From: Tenrec ecaudatus
Lineage: Eukaryota; Chordata; Mammalia; Afrosoricida; Tenrecidae
Direction: 5' to 3'
Length of the DNA: 64,000 bases
Assembly: GCF_050624435.1 (NCBI RefSeq)
Contig: NC_134540.1
Location: forward strand, 107,723,739-107,787,738
In this document: piece after piece, positions 1 to 11,200 of the stretch
Layout of the letters: each line of letters begins with the position of its first letter
Position numbering within the stretch: position 1 is the stretch's first letter
Position numbers and translations under genes: made by a program
The notes under the pieces: model-generated
The model's input: the letters and a program-made list of their open reading frames with translations, nothing else
Database searches by the model: none
What the model was told of the DNA's origin: nothing

Positions 1-1946
1 TGCATGCTCCCCTCTCCCCAACTTGACTTGCATTTCCACTAAGATTCACTTATAACTCTGATAGGAATGTCTGTTAATTTGAGGTGACCTTAACACAATT
101 TTATCTAACAGCATCTAAATGGTCATCTCCTTCTCCCACAAGTTTGAAAAGTTAACCCCAGCTGAAGTAAGATCTCTTCTGTCAAAGTGTTGAGTTTAAA
201 AAAAAATCATTTTTGGGGGGGCTCGTACAACTCTTATCACAATCCATACATACATCCATTTTCTCAAGCACATTTGTACATATGTTACCATCATCATTTT
301 CAAAGCATTTTCTTTCTACTTGAGTCCTTGGTATCAGCTCATTTCCCCCCTCCTGCATGAACCCTTGATAATTTACAAACTATTATTATTTTTTCATGTC
401 TTGTACTTTACAATGTCTCCCCACGCCTTTGTATATTGTCCATCCCACAGGTAAGGGGTTATAAGTAGGTCGTTGTGATCGGTTCCCCCTTCTCCCCCCC
501 CCCTACCTTCCCCTTCCCCTCCTGGTATGGCTACAGTCAATATTGGTCCCAAGAAGTTTACTTGTCCTATTCCCTGTGTTTCCCGCTCTTATCTGTACCC
601 ATGTACACACTCTGGTCTAGCCAGATTTGTAAGGTAGAATTAGGGTCATGATAGTGTGGGGGAGGAAACATTAAAGAACCAGAGGAAAGCTGTATGTTTC
701 ATCGGTGCCGCATTGTACCCTGACTGGCCCATCTTCTCCCCATGACACTTCTGTAAGGGGATGTCCAATTGCTTACAGATTGGATTTGGTCTTCCACTCC
801 ACACTCCCCTTAGTCATTCACATTATTATTTTTTGCTCTGGGGCTTTGATGCCTGATACCTCATTGTATCGACACCTCATGATCACACAGGCCGGTGTAC
901 TTCTTCCATGAGGGTTTTGTTGTTTCTCAGAGAGATGGCCAATTATTTATTTTCAAGCCTTTAAGACCCCAGACGCTATATCTTTTGATAGTTGGGTACC
1001 ATCAGCTTTCTTCACCACATTTGCTTATACACTTGCTTTGTCTTCAGCAATTGTGTTGGGAAGGTGAGCATCTCAGAGTGCCAGATTATCAGAACAGTGT
1101 GCTTGCTTTGAGGGAGTACTTGAGTGGATGCCCAATGTCCATCTGCTTCCTTAATACTAAACCTATAAATATATGTACATAGATCTATTTCCTCATCATC
1201 GTAGTTAAATATATTTACATGCTTGTATTTAGAGCTCTATAAGTGCCCTTTGCCTCTTAGTTCTGTCCTCTATTTCCTTTTATTTCCTCTCCCACTATCA
1301 TGCTCAACCTTCATTTGTGTTTCAGGAATTCCTGATCAAGCCCTGCCAGACCTCCTACACCCTCCTCGCCATAGATTTTAGATCACCTGTTGTTCCCTTG
1401 TCCCTGACTTTGTTAACACCCACTTCCTTTCCCCGACCTCCTCCTCTCCCATGTCTCCCTGGAACTGTTGTCCCATTGTTCTCTCTTCCAGATTGTTTAT
1501 CCTGCCTATCCCATTCAGATAAACATGCAGCAACCACAATATGCACAAACACAAGACTGAGCACAACAAAGAAAGTAAAACAATACCTACAACATCAACA
1601 AAACTGGCGACAAAAAAAGAGAAAAGCCTATAAATAGTTCAAGGTCTATTTGCTGTCCGTCACGAGTGTTTTCTAGTCGAGTCTGATGGGGTGCCATGCC
1701 CTGGCCCCACAGTCTATTTTTAAGTAGTACATCTAGAGAGGGTGGTGCATGCGTCATGAGTGTTAGGCAGATTCTCTACAGTGTTGCTTGGCATGTGGAG
1801 ATTGGTGGATTGCATGACCTGGGAGCAGACGACTGCCTTCATCTTGGTGTTTATCCTTATAGTAGTTGTGTTAGTCTGGGTATACTAGAGAAACAAATCC
1901 ACAGAAACTCATGTGTATAAGAGAGAGTTACATATAAAGGGTAGTT

Positions 1947-2158
1947 GTATGGATGTGCTTTATACAATTGATGTATGTATATGTATGGATGGTGATAAGA
2001 GTTGTATGAGTCCCTAATAAAATGTAAAAAAAGAAAAGAGAAAAAATGATTAGGGCAAAGACTGTACAGATGTGCTTTATACAATTGATGTATGTATATG
2101 TATGAACTGTGATAAGAATTGTATGAGCCCCTAATAAATTGTTAAAATTATAAAAAAA
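1947..2158 (+). mobile_element. Two L1 3' ends in tandem
   Basis: Two successive copies of the terminal L1 3' UTR lie head to tail: about 1947-2045 and 2046-2158. Each carries the family's terminal block (TGTGCTTTATACAATTGATG, then GTATGAG and CTAATAAA) and an A-rich tail. Both are severely 5'-truncated. They sit within the LTR at 1867-2680. The arrangement suggests that one short L1 inserted in or beside the tail of another, or that a tail duplicated. Confidence 0.75.
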
Positions 2159-2441
2159 GAAAGCATCCCAACCCAGTCCAGATCAAGTCCATAAGTCCAA
2201 TATTAGCCCACATACCTGATACCAATGTATACAGTCCTATTCAGACTCAGAAAACACATGCAGTGATACCGAATGCAGGAAGATTACAGGCCAGTGGGTT
2301 GGAAGTCTTACAGATAGTGGCATTGTAAGCATCTCAGTACTGACAGGGCTTTCCTTGTGGCTTCTCCAGCTCCAGAAGTCTGGCTCCATCAGCCTCACTC
2401 CATGTGTCTTCTCCACAGGGATGTCTCAGAGGGAGTCATGG

Positions 2442-2443
<2 letters not shown>

Positions 2444-2516
<73 letters not shown>
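2444..2516. repeat. (GA)n microsatellite
   Basis: About 73 bases of uninterrupted GA dinucleotide inside the LTR fossil. Open frames across it encode only Arg-Glu repeats and are not genes. Confidence 0.98.
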
Positions 2517-2518
<2 letters not shown>

Positions 2519-3958
2519 TCCCATCTTCAAGGAGGAAATCCAGGAATTCTCAGAATTCTCAGGAGAAGGCCATGCCCACACAGACCTCATTGGCTATGAT
2601 TCAATTGACAGAATAGTTTCCACCCCTCCACTCTTAATCCTATCAAGCCCCAAATTGACACACCAGATTGTGTAACTACAATAGTTGTGGATTCATACAA
2701 TAGTTGTCCTCTTGTGATTGGCTAACTTCAGTCTGCATAATGGGTTCCATGTCCTTCCATGCCATGAAGTGTGTCATGATTTCATCATAATTTCTCAGGA
2801 ATGCATTGTGTGTATGTACCAAAGGATTTTTGTTTGTTTTTAAAATTCTTCTCCTATTGATGGGTATTTGAGTGTGTCCAGCTTCTTGAACAATGCTGCA
2901 ATGAACATGAGAGAGCATACATCTATTTATGTCTCTTCTTTCTTTGGGACATATGCCTAGCAAAGGTATTGCTGTGTTACATTTCCAGTTGTTTTAGGCA
3001 TCACATGTCACTTTCTATAATGTTTGTACATATTTGTAAGCCCACCAGCAGTGGATGAGTTCTACTCTATCCACACACTTTCCAGCATCTATTATTCCCT
3101 GTTTTTTTAAGTGGGGTATAAGATGAAATCTCATTGTTGTTGTTTTGATTTACTTTCCCTGCATGACTGGTGAACATTAGCATTTCCTCATGTGTTTGTT
3201 AGTCATTTGATTGTTGTTTGTTGTTAATTGTCTATTTATGTTCTTTGCCCACTGTTTAATTCGGTCATTCCCCCCCCCTCCCCTTATTGTGGTGTTGCAG
3301 AATTCTACAGTTTTTAGTAAGTCCTTTGTCAGTTATGTCATTGCTAAAGATTATTTCCCAGTTCATGGCCTCTCATTTACACCCCTTTGATAGTCTTTTG
3401 ATGTGCATATTTTATTTTTAATAGGTCCTCGTCATCTGTGTTGTCTTTCCTGTGTGTCTTTCACTGTATTATATCTGTTAGTCCATTTATATCTTGCAAA
3501 AGGGACATTAAATTAGTCCAAATTTTCTTGTTGATGATCCTGATAACTCTGGGTTTTACATTTATGGCTCTAGTCCATCTTGAGTTCATTTTTTTGCATG
3601 GGTGAGGTATGGATCCTGTTTCATTCTTTTAAAGATGAACATACAATGTTCTCAGTACTATTTGTTGATGAAGTCGCCTCTTTCCCATTTAATGTTTTTT
3701 TTGGTCCCTTGTTAAAAATCACTTGTTTATAAGTGTATACATTTATTTCCGGCTGTTCTATCCTGTTCCATTGGTTTATTTATCTGTTATTATACCAGTA
3801 CCAGGCTGTTTTGCAAACTGCAGTTGTGAAATATGCTTTTTGAGATTGGGTAGTTCAAGATCTCCTACTTTGTTCTCCTCTTATCTTCAATATTTCCATT
3901 AAAGAATGATGTTGGGATTTGGATCAAGATTGCATTGTATTGGTAGATTGCTTTAGGT

Positions 3959-4144
3959 CAGTGGTTCTCAACCTGTGGGTCATGACCCCTCTGGGGGTTG
4001 AAAGACTCACAGGGGTTGCCTAATTCATAACAGTAGTAAAATTATAGTTATGAAGTAGCAACAAAGATAATTTTATGGTTGGGAGTTCATCACAACATGA
4101 ACTGTATTAAAGGTTCGTGACATTAAGAAGGTTGAGAAACACTG
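3959..4144. mobile_element. SPIN-type non-autonomous hAT element
   Basis: The 186-bp element starts CAGTGGTTCTCAACCTGTGG and ends with its near-inverted terminus GGTTGAGAAACACTG. It is flanked by imperfect 8-bp target duplications (CTTTAGGT at 3951-3958, ACTTAGGT at 4145-4152). The internal text (gggtcatgacccc near the left end, caacatgaactg near the right) matches the short SPIN_NA elements known from tenrec, murine rodents, bushbaby, bat, opossum and reptiles. It has no coding capacity and would have relied on an hAT transposase supplied elsewhere. It interrupts an L1 ORF2 remnant. Confidence 0.9.
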
Positions 4145-4400
4145 ACTTAGGTAGTGTTGACATTTTCACATTAAGTCTTACTATCCATGAATACAAGATC
4201 TTTTTCTATTTGTATAGATTTTTTTGGTTTCTTGTAATAATGTTCTGTGTTTTTTTTAAGTCTTTTGTTTCTTTGGTTAGATTTATTCATAGGTATTTCA
4301 ATATTTGCATGGTTATTGTGAAAGGTATTGTTTTCTTAATGCCCCTTTCAGAGCTCTCTTTATTGATGTATAGGAATCTAATTGATTTCTGTTTGTGACT

Positions 4401-4908
4401 TGAGATAGTTAGTTTATTATGCCAACCTGATGGATAAACACATGTGGGGTTTATTGAAGGGTAGAGGGATAAATGGCTCAGTGAGCCTTGCCTTCCTAGT
4501 TCTTGAGTCTCTTGCTTTGTGATGGTTGGACCAGGGTGCAGCTGCCTTAGCCAGTTCTCTGCTTCAGCTGGCAAGGCTCACTTCCTGCAAGACATCCCTG
4601 GGAGAAGCCACATGGACCTACCCCAATGCAGCCTTGGGTGCTCGAGCAGCTGTGTGGAGACCCCTGCCAGCACTGAGATGCTTACACATTCACTGACTCA
4701 GCTTTCCTCCTGAAGTCGGCATCATTGCGTGTGTTTTGTGAGATGGAAGAGGACTTTTTGAGTTGGTGTTGGACATATGGGTTGGACTTGTCGGCTTGGG
4801 CAGCACTGGGTTGGGATGTTTTCTTGATGCGCACTTAACTTTTATATAAAACTCTCTTATACATGAGTTTCTGTGGATTTGTTTCTCTGAAGTACCCAGA
4901 CTAACACA
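4401..4908 (+). mobile_element. ERVL-type solo LTR (fossil)
   Basis: The 508-bp element begins TGAGATAGTT and ends CTAACACA. It is flanked by a perfect 5-bp target duplication, TGACT (4396-4400 and 4909-4913), which is the size expected of ERVL-class integration. It is close to the LTR at 45913-46424, which is on the opposite strand. It sits within the old L1. It is a solo LTR with no internal viral region nearby. Confidence 0.85.
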
Positions 4909-6096
4909 TGACTCTAGTAACTGGTACTTTACTAAATTCTTCTAGTTCTTTGAAGAGTTTTTTGTGGAGACCTTGGGATTCTCCACAGATAGTATCATCT
5001 CACCTGAAAACAGTGAGAGCTTCACTTCTTCTTTGCCCATTTGTACTCCCTTGATGTCTTTTTGTTGTCTTACGATTCTGGCTAAGACTTCCAGAAAAAT
5101 ATTGAATAAGAATGGTGAGAAGGAACATACTGGTCTAGTACCCATTTTCAGTGGGAATGCTTTCAGTTTTTCCCCATTGAATGTGATATTGGCCATTGGT
5201 TTTTCATATATGGCCTTCATTATGTTGAATTTCCCTTCTATTTCTATTTTATCGAGTGTTTCTATTAGGAATGTGCGTTGGATACAGTCAGATACTTTTT
5301 CTACATCTATTAATATGATTATGGGTTCTCATTCCTATCTCCTTTAAGTGGCAAATTACATTAATTGTGTTTTAAATATTGAACCAACCATGCATCCCTG
5401 GTATGAATCCCACTTGGTTGTGAAGAATTATTGTTTTTGATATACTGTTTGATTCTTTTGTCCATAATTTTTCGAGAATTTTTGCATCTATGTTCATGAT
5501 GGATATTGGTCTGTAATGTTGTCTTTTTGGGGTCTTCTCTTGTTTTTGGAACCAGTGTTTTGCTGGCTTCATATAATGAATTTTGGAGTTTGCTGCCCCT
5601 TTTATATTCTAAAATAGTCTGTGCAAAATTGGTGACAACTCTTTCTTGAATACTTGGTGGGATTCTCCTGTGGAACCATCTGATCCTGGGATTTTCTTTG
5701 TTGGAAGTTTCTTTATTACCTTGTCTTATTTCTTTAGTTATGTGCCCCTTCAAGGTTTCTATATCTGTTTTTTTGTTTTGGATAGAGTGTATTTCTAGGT
5801 ACTTGTCTACATCTTCTGGATTTGCAAACTTGAAGTATAGCCTTCTTAGTGTGGTTATTCTTTTTTGTTTCATTTAAGTATGTTTTGTTGTAACTATTTT
5901 CATCTCTAATTCTAGATATTTGCATCTTTTCTTTCTTTTTCTTCATTAAGTTTGCTAATGGTTTGTCAATTATGTTGATCCTTCTGAAGAACCAATTTCT
6001 TGTCTTGCCGATTTTTTCCATTGCTTTCCTGTTTCTATTTCATTTATGTTTACTTTAATCTTTATGATTTCTTTTCTTCTGTTGTTGGAGTGTTTA

Positions 6097-6538
6097 TGTG
6101 GTAGCTACATAATTTCATGTCAACTTGATATATGGAATGTAGGGATGGAGTCTAATCTGTCAATCAGGTCACAGCCTAATGGTACCTCTTTGTGAGTTTG
6201 ACCTAATAAGGAGAGGTCTGTGAACCTCCCCCACCTCTCTCTGCTTTCACTTTCCTGCTGGTGAGCCACACTGAGACCTGCGAGACCTGTGATGCCTCCA
6301 CCGCCATTGGATCCATAAGACACTGCACCCACTGGCATGTTATTTTCCTGCATTCTACATCGTTGCATGTGGCTTCATGAGTCTGAAGAGGGACTTCTGA
6401 GCTAGTATCAGACTTAAGGAATAGTATCAGACTTATTGACTTGATCTGGACGTGGCTGAAATGTTTTCTTGATATAAAGTTCTCACTTACACATATATAT
6501 GAGTGTGAGTTTGTTTTTCTAGTTAATCCAGCCTAACA
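6097..6538 (+). mobile_element. ERVL-type solo LTR (fossil)
   Basis: The 442-bp element begins TGTGGTAGCTACATAATTTC and ends CCAGCCTAACA. It has a perfect 5-bp duplication, GTTTA, at 6092-6096 and 6539-6543. It is closely related to the LTR at 42955-43467. L1 ORF2 antisense sequence continues on both sides, so it is a clean insertion into the older L1. Confidence 0.88.
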
Positions 6539-7290
6539 GTTTATGTTGTTTTTCTTATTCTAGTTGGAGGTGTAGTGTTAAGGTATTTATTTTAGATTTC
6601 TCCTCCTCATTCGTGTTCATATTGGTTGTTATAAATTACCTTCTTATAACTGTTTTTGCTGAATCCCAATGGTTGCGGTATGAACTGTTACATTATTATT
6701 TTTCAAGGATTTAACAAAATGTATTCCTTATTTGATCTATTATCCAGTTATTTTCAGTAGTATGTTGAGTCTCCATGTGTTTCTCTTCATGATCCTGTTC
6801 TTTCTACTGTTCATTTCCAGTTTTATAGTCTTGTGGTCTGAGAAAATTGATTATATAACATATCAATGATTTTTAATTTTTTGAGGCTTGCCTGTGGCCT
6901 AAATATGCGATCTATTTTAGAGCAAGTACCACGTGCTCTGGAGAAGAATGAATCTTGCATTGTTGGGTGGCTTCTTCTTTTGATGCATCTCACATTATTG
7001 CATATTTTGCTAATAAAAATTATTCAATATTTCAATTCAAGACTTGAATATTTTCTTGAGTTCTTTCAGTTTAAGATATATCGAGTGTGTTCTTCCTTGA
7101 TGATATATCGAGTGTGTTTAAGACAAATTAGTATTCTCACTCTAGTTCTTTACACATTTCATTATAATATTTTAATTTGTCTTGTTGAGCTGGCCTTTGA
7201 AATTTTTGTTCAACTTTACAACTTCATCATTTGTCCCATTTACCTTAGGTACTCTTTGGTTAAGAAGAAATCTCAGAGTATCTTATTTTT

Positions 7291-7444
7291 TTTAAGGCGG
7301 GATTCAGGCAGATCACAACACCCAGGCATCCCACAAAGTAGGCAGGTCACCTTAGGGGCAACCTTTACCCACTCAAAAATTCATCCCCAATTAGCAGGGA
7401 GGATCCCGGTGTCACCCAAGTTTGTTATTTTCCTTACTAATAAG
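7291..7444. other. Unassigned junction segment
   Basis: A short segment between the decayed L1 and the RTE. It has no recognisable family, open frame or target duplication. Confidence 0.5.
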
Positions 7445-8905
7445 TTTAAGGCATTCAGAGTATCTTCTGACATCCACTTTGATCTTTTCTTTCTTTCCTA
7501 CATTTTTAATGACCTTTCACTTTTTTCATGAATGATGCTCTTGTTGTCATCACCCCACAGCTCTTCAGGTCTTCTGTCATTACTGTTCAATGCACCAAAT
7601 CCGTTCTTGAGACAGTCTAGAAATTCACGTGGGAGAGACTCAAGTTGGTATTTGGGTTATCATGGAGTTGTTTGAATTTTCTTCAGCTTTACCTGAACTT
7701 ATAGGAACAATTAATGATCTGTTCCACAGTCACTCCCTGACCTGATTTCAGCTGCTAGTATTGAGCTTCTTCAGCGCTTCTTCACACAAATTTAATAACC
7801 TTGATCTTTGTGTATTCCATCTACAGAATTCAAGTGTATTCTTGGAGGTTTTAATGTGATGAAGACATTGTTGGTCTTGCAAAATTATACCATTGAGTCT
7901 CCAGATTAATTTATATCACTAAGTGTATATTTTCCAATTACTGTTCCCTCTTCTTTGTTCCCAACTGTTACATTCCAATCACTAATAATTATCAATGCAT
8001 CTTGATTGCATGTGTAATCAATTTCAGACTGAAGACATTGGTAGAATTCTACAATTTCTTCATCACTAGCTTTTGGAGTTGGTGAATAAATTTAATAATG
8101 TTGTATTGATTTGATTTCCTTGAATTAGGATAGATATTTTGCATCTTGGCCTTTTGTCTAAGATCAAGTGTAGTATCTGTTCCTATCAGAATTAGGATAT
8201 ATATAATCCTATCATGGATAATATTATACTTCAAGATAGACATTGAAATATCCTTTTTGTTGATACATGCATTACCATTCCTCCTGATTATTTCATTCCT
8301 AAACTATATGATTTTCTGATTCAAATTGGCCAATTCAAGTACATTATAGCTCCTTAAAGCCTGGAATATCAATTTTTTTGACTTTCATTTTATTGTTGAC
8401 CACTTCTAGTTTTCCTAGATTCAAACTTCGTACATTCCAAGTTCCAATTCTTAGTTGATGCTTTCAGCTGTTTGTTCTTATTTTGAGTTGTCCTGCATCA
8501 GCGAATGAAGGTCCTGGAGGCTCTGCACGGATAGGCTTTACTCCATCCATGTCATTATGGTCAATTCTATTTTAAGAACACAGCTTGTCCTCAGTCACAT
8601 TTAACGAGCATTCTGACTCGAGTATCTCAGTTTTTGGTGTTATGCTGGCTAATATTCTGCCCCTTTTCCCAGACGCTGAGGCTTTTCCATATCTGGCAGC
8701 ACTTTGATGCGCTCCATAGGGTTTTCTGTGGCTAATTCCTCAGAAGGAGTCAGACTGTTATTCTTCAAAATTTGTTCTTAGTCTGGAAGCTCTCCTGAAC
8801 TGTGATCACTTTTGGTGACCCTGCTGGCATCGGAAATACTGGTGGCATTGCTTCTAGCATCACAGCACCACGATCCACTGCAGTATGATGAACTGGCAGA
8901 CAGGT
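7445..8905 (-). mobile_element. RTE-clade LINE, 5' half only
   Basis: This is the antisense of the afrotherian RTE. The 5' end is near 8905 (the gatgaactggcagacagg side). The apurinic-type endonuclease region runs through about 7900-8450; the inverse of the stretch near 7950-7990 would encode a GDWN-like VISDWN-VTVGNKEE motif region. The reverse transcriptase and 3' tail are absent because the low-coordinate side is cut off. Most LINE copies lose the 5' end, so a copy keeping its 5' end and losing its 3' end implies a later deletion or replacement. Many frame breaks. Confidence 0.8.
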
Positions 8906-8933
8906 AAGAGTTTCTGTGCTTTTAAACACTTTT

Positions 8934-8946
8934 CTTTGTATTTTCT
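8934..8946. repeat. Left target duplication of full-length L1
   Basis: The 13-bp CTTTGTATTTTCT recurs exactly at 17936-17948, just outside the L1 5' end. About 20 extra bases (8947-8970) lie between this repeat and the T-rich L1 tail. They could be a tiny 3' transduction or later tail change. Confidence 0.75.
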
Positions 8947-8969
8947 CTTCTTTTGGTCAAAAATGAAGT

Positions 8970-11200
8970 TTTTTTAAAAAATTAAAAGATCATTTTATTT
9001 GGGGTGCTTTCAGCTCTTATAACAACCCATAAATCAATTGTACCAAGCATATTTGTACATATGTTGCCATCATTATTTTCTAAACATTTACTTTCTACTG
9101 AGCCCTTGGTACCAGCTCTGTTTTTCCTTCCCCCCTACCATTGAGACCCCTTGATAAAATATAAATTATTATTTTCATATCTTACAATGACCACTGTCTC
9201 TCTTCCCCCACAGTTTCTGTTATTCATGGCCCTGGTGGGGTATGTGGTTATGTGTTGGTTACTATGTTTCAACCCTTTCTCCCCTCATCTTACCACCTTT
9301 CCCTGACCCTCCTGGCATCACTACTTCAATTCCTGCTCCTGGATTCTGTATGTTATGAGTTCTTATCTCTTATCTATACTTGTGCACATACTCTGGTCTA
9401 GCATGCAGTGAAAGAGAAGACTGGGGTCATGATAGTTGGGGGTGAGGAAGCCTAAAGAAACCAGAGGAATTGTGTGCTATGGGTGCTATATTGGGCCTGG
9501 TTGATTAGCCCTTCCTTGTGACCCTTCTGTTAGGGAATGTCCCATTGTCTTCAGGTGATTTCTGGGTCTCAGCTCTGACCCACCTCAATCTCCACAATAT
9601 GGGTTTTTTATGTTTGTTTTGGGTCATCAGGTGCCTATTACCCAATCCTGTTGACACCTCATGATCACACAGGCTGGTGTACTTCTTCTACTTTGCTTGT
9701 TGCTTCTCTACTAGATGGCCACTTGCTTATCTTCAAGACTTTAGGACCCTAGACACTATATCTTTGGATTGCCAGCACCGTCTATTTTCTTCACCACATA
9801 TGCTTAGGCATCCATTTTATCTTCAGTGATTGTGCTGGGAGGGTGAGCATCACAGAATCCCAGGTTGTTAGAACAAAGTGTTCTCGCATTAAGGGAGGGC
9901 TTGAGCAGAGGCCTGATGTCTTTCCACTACCTCAGTGTATTTTCTTATAAATATATGTACATAGGGCAATACCTCTATTTTTATGAATTAATGTATTTAC
10001 ATATGTACACAACTATGCTATACTTCTATCCATAGCTTTGCTTCTTAGATCTTTCCTGTTTCCTTTTACCTTCTTCCTCCCCCACCATCATGCTCACCCT
10101 TCTTCTGCCTCTTAGTAATTCCTATCACCTAGATTGATTTTGCTCAAAAATCCACAGGATCTCTATGTCCTCTTCATTGATGATTTTAAATCCCTAGTTG
10201 TTCCCCTGCCGATGGCGTTGTTTGCTTACCGCTCCATTCCCCTGCTTTCTCCTCCCCACAAAACCCTCTGGAACTGTCAGCCCTGTTCCTTCCTCCTCGA
10301 ACTTTCTTCCTATGCCTATCTTATATAAGCAGGCAAACCAACAATAGCAAAGATCAAACAAAAAGTGAAGAAAAGATTGAATAAAAAGAGAAGAAAAATA
10401 GATAATAATAACTAGCAAACAAACAAAACACATACAAAATTCCATGTCAGTTTGCTGACCTTTATGACTATCTCCCTACTGGTCCTGGGGGGGAGGGAGG
10501 ATTCTGGGAACTCTGAGCCCGAAGTCTATTTTGCGGGTTCCTCAAGGGCTTTGTGGCTTTGCTTTGCTCCCATTGCTGATCTGTTATGTCATCTTCTTGA
10601 TTCACCCCACTGTGGGGTGTCCAGACCAGACTACCTGCTGTGTGTCTCCAGTATTGTCCTTTTTTGTGATATGCTCCAGTGAGGGGACATCGTGTCTTAA
10701 GCTGCTGTCAGTCCTACAGTCCTCTCTGTGCCTTAGCAGCTCCATACAGGGATACTGTCCTCCAGGATTGGTGTGCCGATATGGGGTCTAAACTGCCTCT
10801 CTCTTTTTCCTTCTTGGTTTGTTTCCATGTGGGAATTGTCCTCTGTAGCACATACTTCTAGGAAGGGGGGTCAGTTTGGCTTTGATTAGGGCTGGCCCTG
10901 GAGGCCACTCTTTACATGCATTGATTCATGTGGTTACATTGCCCTCAAAGTTTGGTGTGCCATGGTGGGGTCTGCTTGCACACTCCCAATTCTGTGGCTA
11001 TATATCCAATCCTCTGCTTGTGGGTGGGTAGAGTCCTCGTCCTCCTGTGCCATTGTCTCCCTTTGCCCCCTTTTTTCCCTTCCCCTTTCCTCCTTCTTTT
11101 GGGTTGGAATAACATGTATCTCTTTGGGTTTGATCTGACCCAGACCTGACTGCGTGTACCTCAACCCATATAGTGTGAGATAAGTGGCTTTTCTTCTATA
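8970..11200 (-). other. Long L1 3' UTR
   Basis: About 2.2 kb lies between the ORF2 C-terminus (SEVSQSQKDKYNLSPL, read on the minus strand near 11230-11280) and the tail. Blocks of it recur in the other L1 copies at 198, 28063, 40352, 46895, 50690, 59858 and 61268. The sense-strand end carries CTAATAAA-like text just before the tail in the younger copies. The exact ORF2 stop is uncertain because the frame stays open to about 10934 by chance or design. Confidence 0.75.

Larger units (their letters stand above)
1867..2680 (-). mobile_element. ERVL-type solo LTR (fossil), with internal L1 tail insertion
   Basis: This copy belongs to the family seen at 4401, 6097, 24446, 42955, 45913 and 48752. 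It starts TGTGTTAGTCTGGG and ends with a TGTAACTACA-type terminus. The flanking 5-mers GTAGT and ATAGT differ at one position and probably are the target duplication. Similarity of the termini to mammalian MLT2/ERVL LTRs is from memory. It lies inside the 3' UTR of the surrounding L1. It has been enlarged by L1 3'-end fragments (1947-2158) and a long GA microsatellite. No retroviral genes adjoin it. Confidence 0.7.
198..7290 (-). mobile_element. Old L1 LINE, interrupted by three LTRs and one SPIN
   Basis: The tail end lies near 198 and the element reads leftward. A long 3' UTR covers about 198-1866. The C-terminal part of ORF2 follows from about 2690 onward; its minus-strand reading resembles the L1 ORF2 end (SQSQEDNYC near 2700-2760). 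Reverse-transcriptase text ([21 protein letters not shown]) lies near 5100-5220, and endonuclease-side sequence runs to about 7290, where L1 similarity fades. ORF1 and the 5' UTR are missing. All frames are broken many times. L1 sequence resumes after each of the inserted elements at 1867, 3959, 4401 and 6097, so this is one ancestral insertion. It is older than everything nested in it. The 5' boundary is uncertain. Confidence 0.85.

Noticed and set aside
2355-2675. Overlapping open frames with long Arg-Glu repeats
   Set aside because: They are translations of a GA microsatellite inside an LTR fossil; no gene context.
6866-7531. 221-codon open frame, the longest plus-strand frame in the window
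   Set aside because: It is antisense to decayed L1 ORF2 and crosses into unassigned sequence; hydrophobic composition follows from T-richness.
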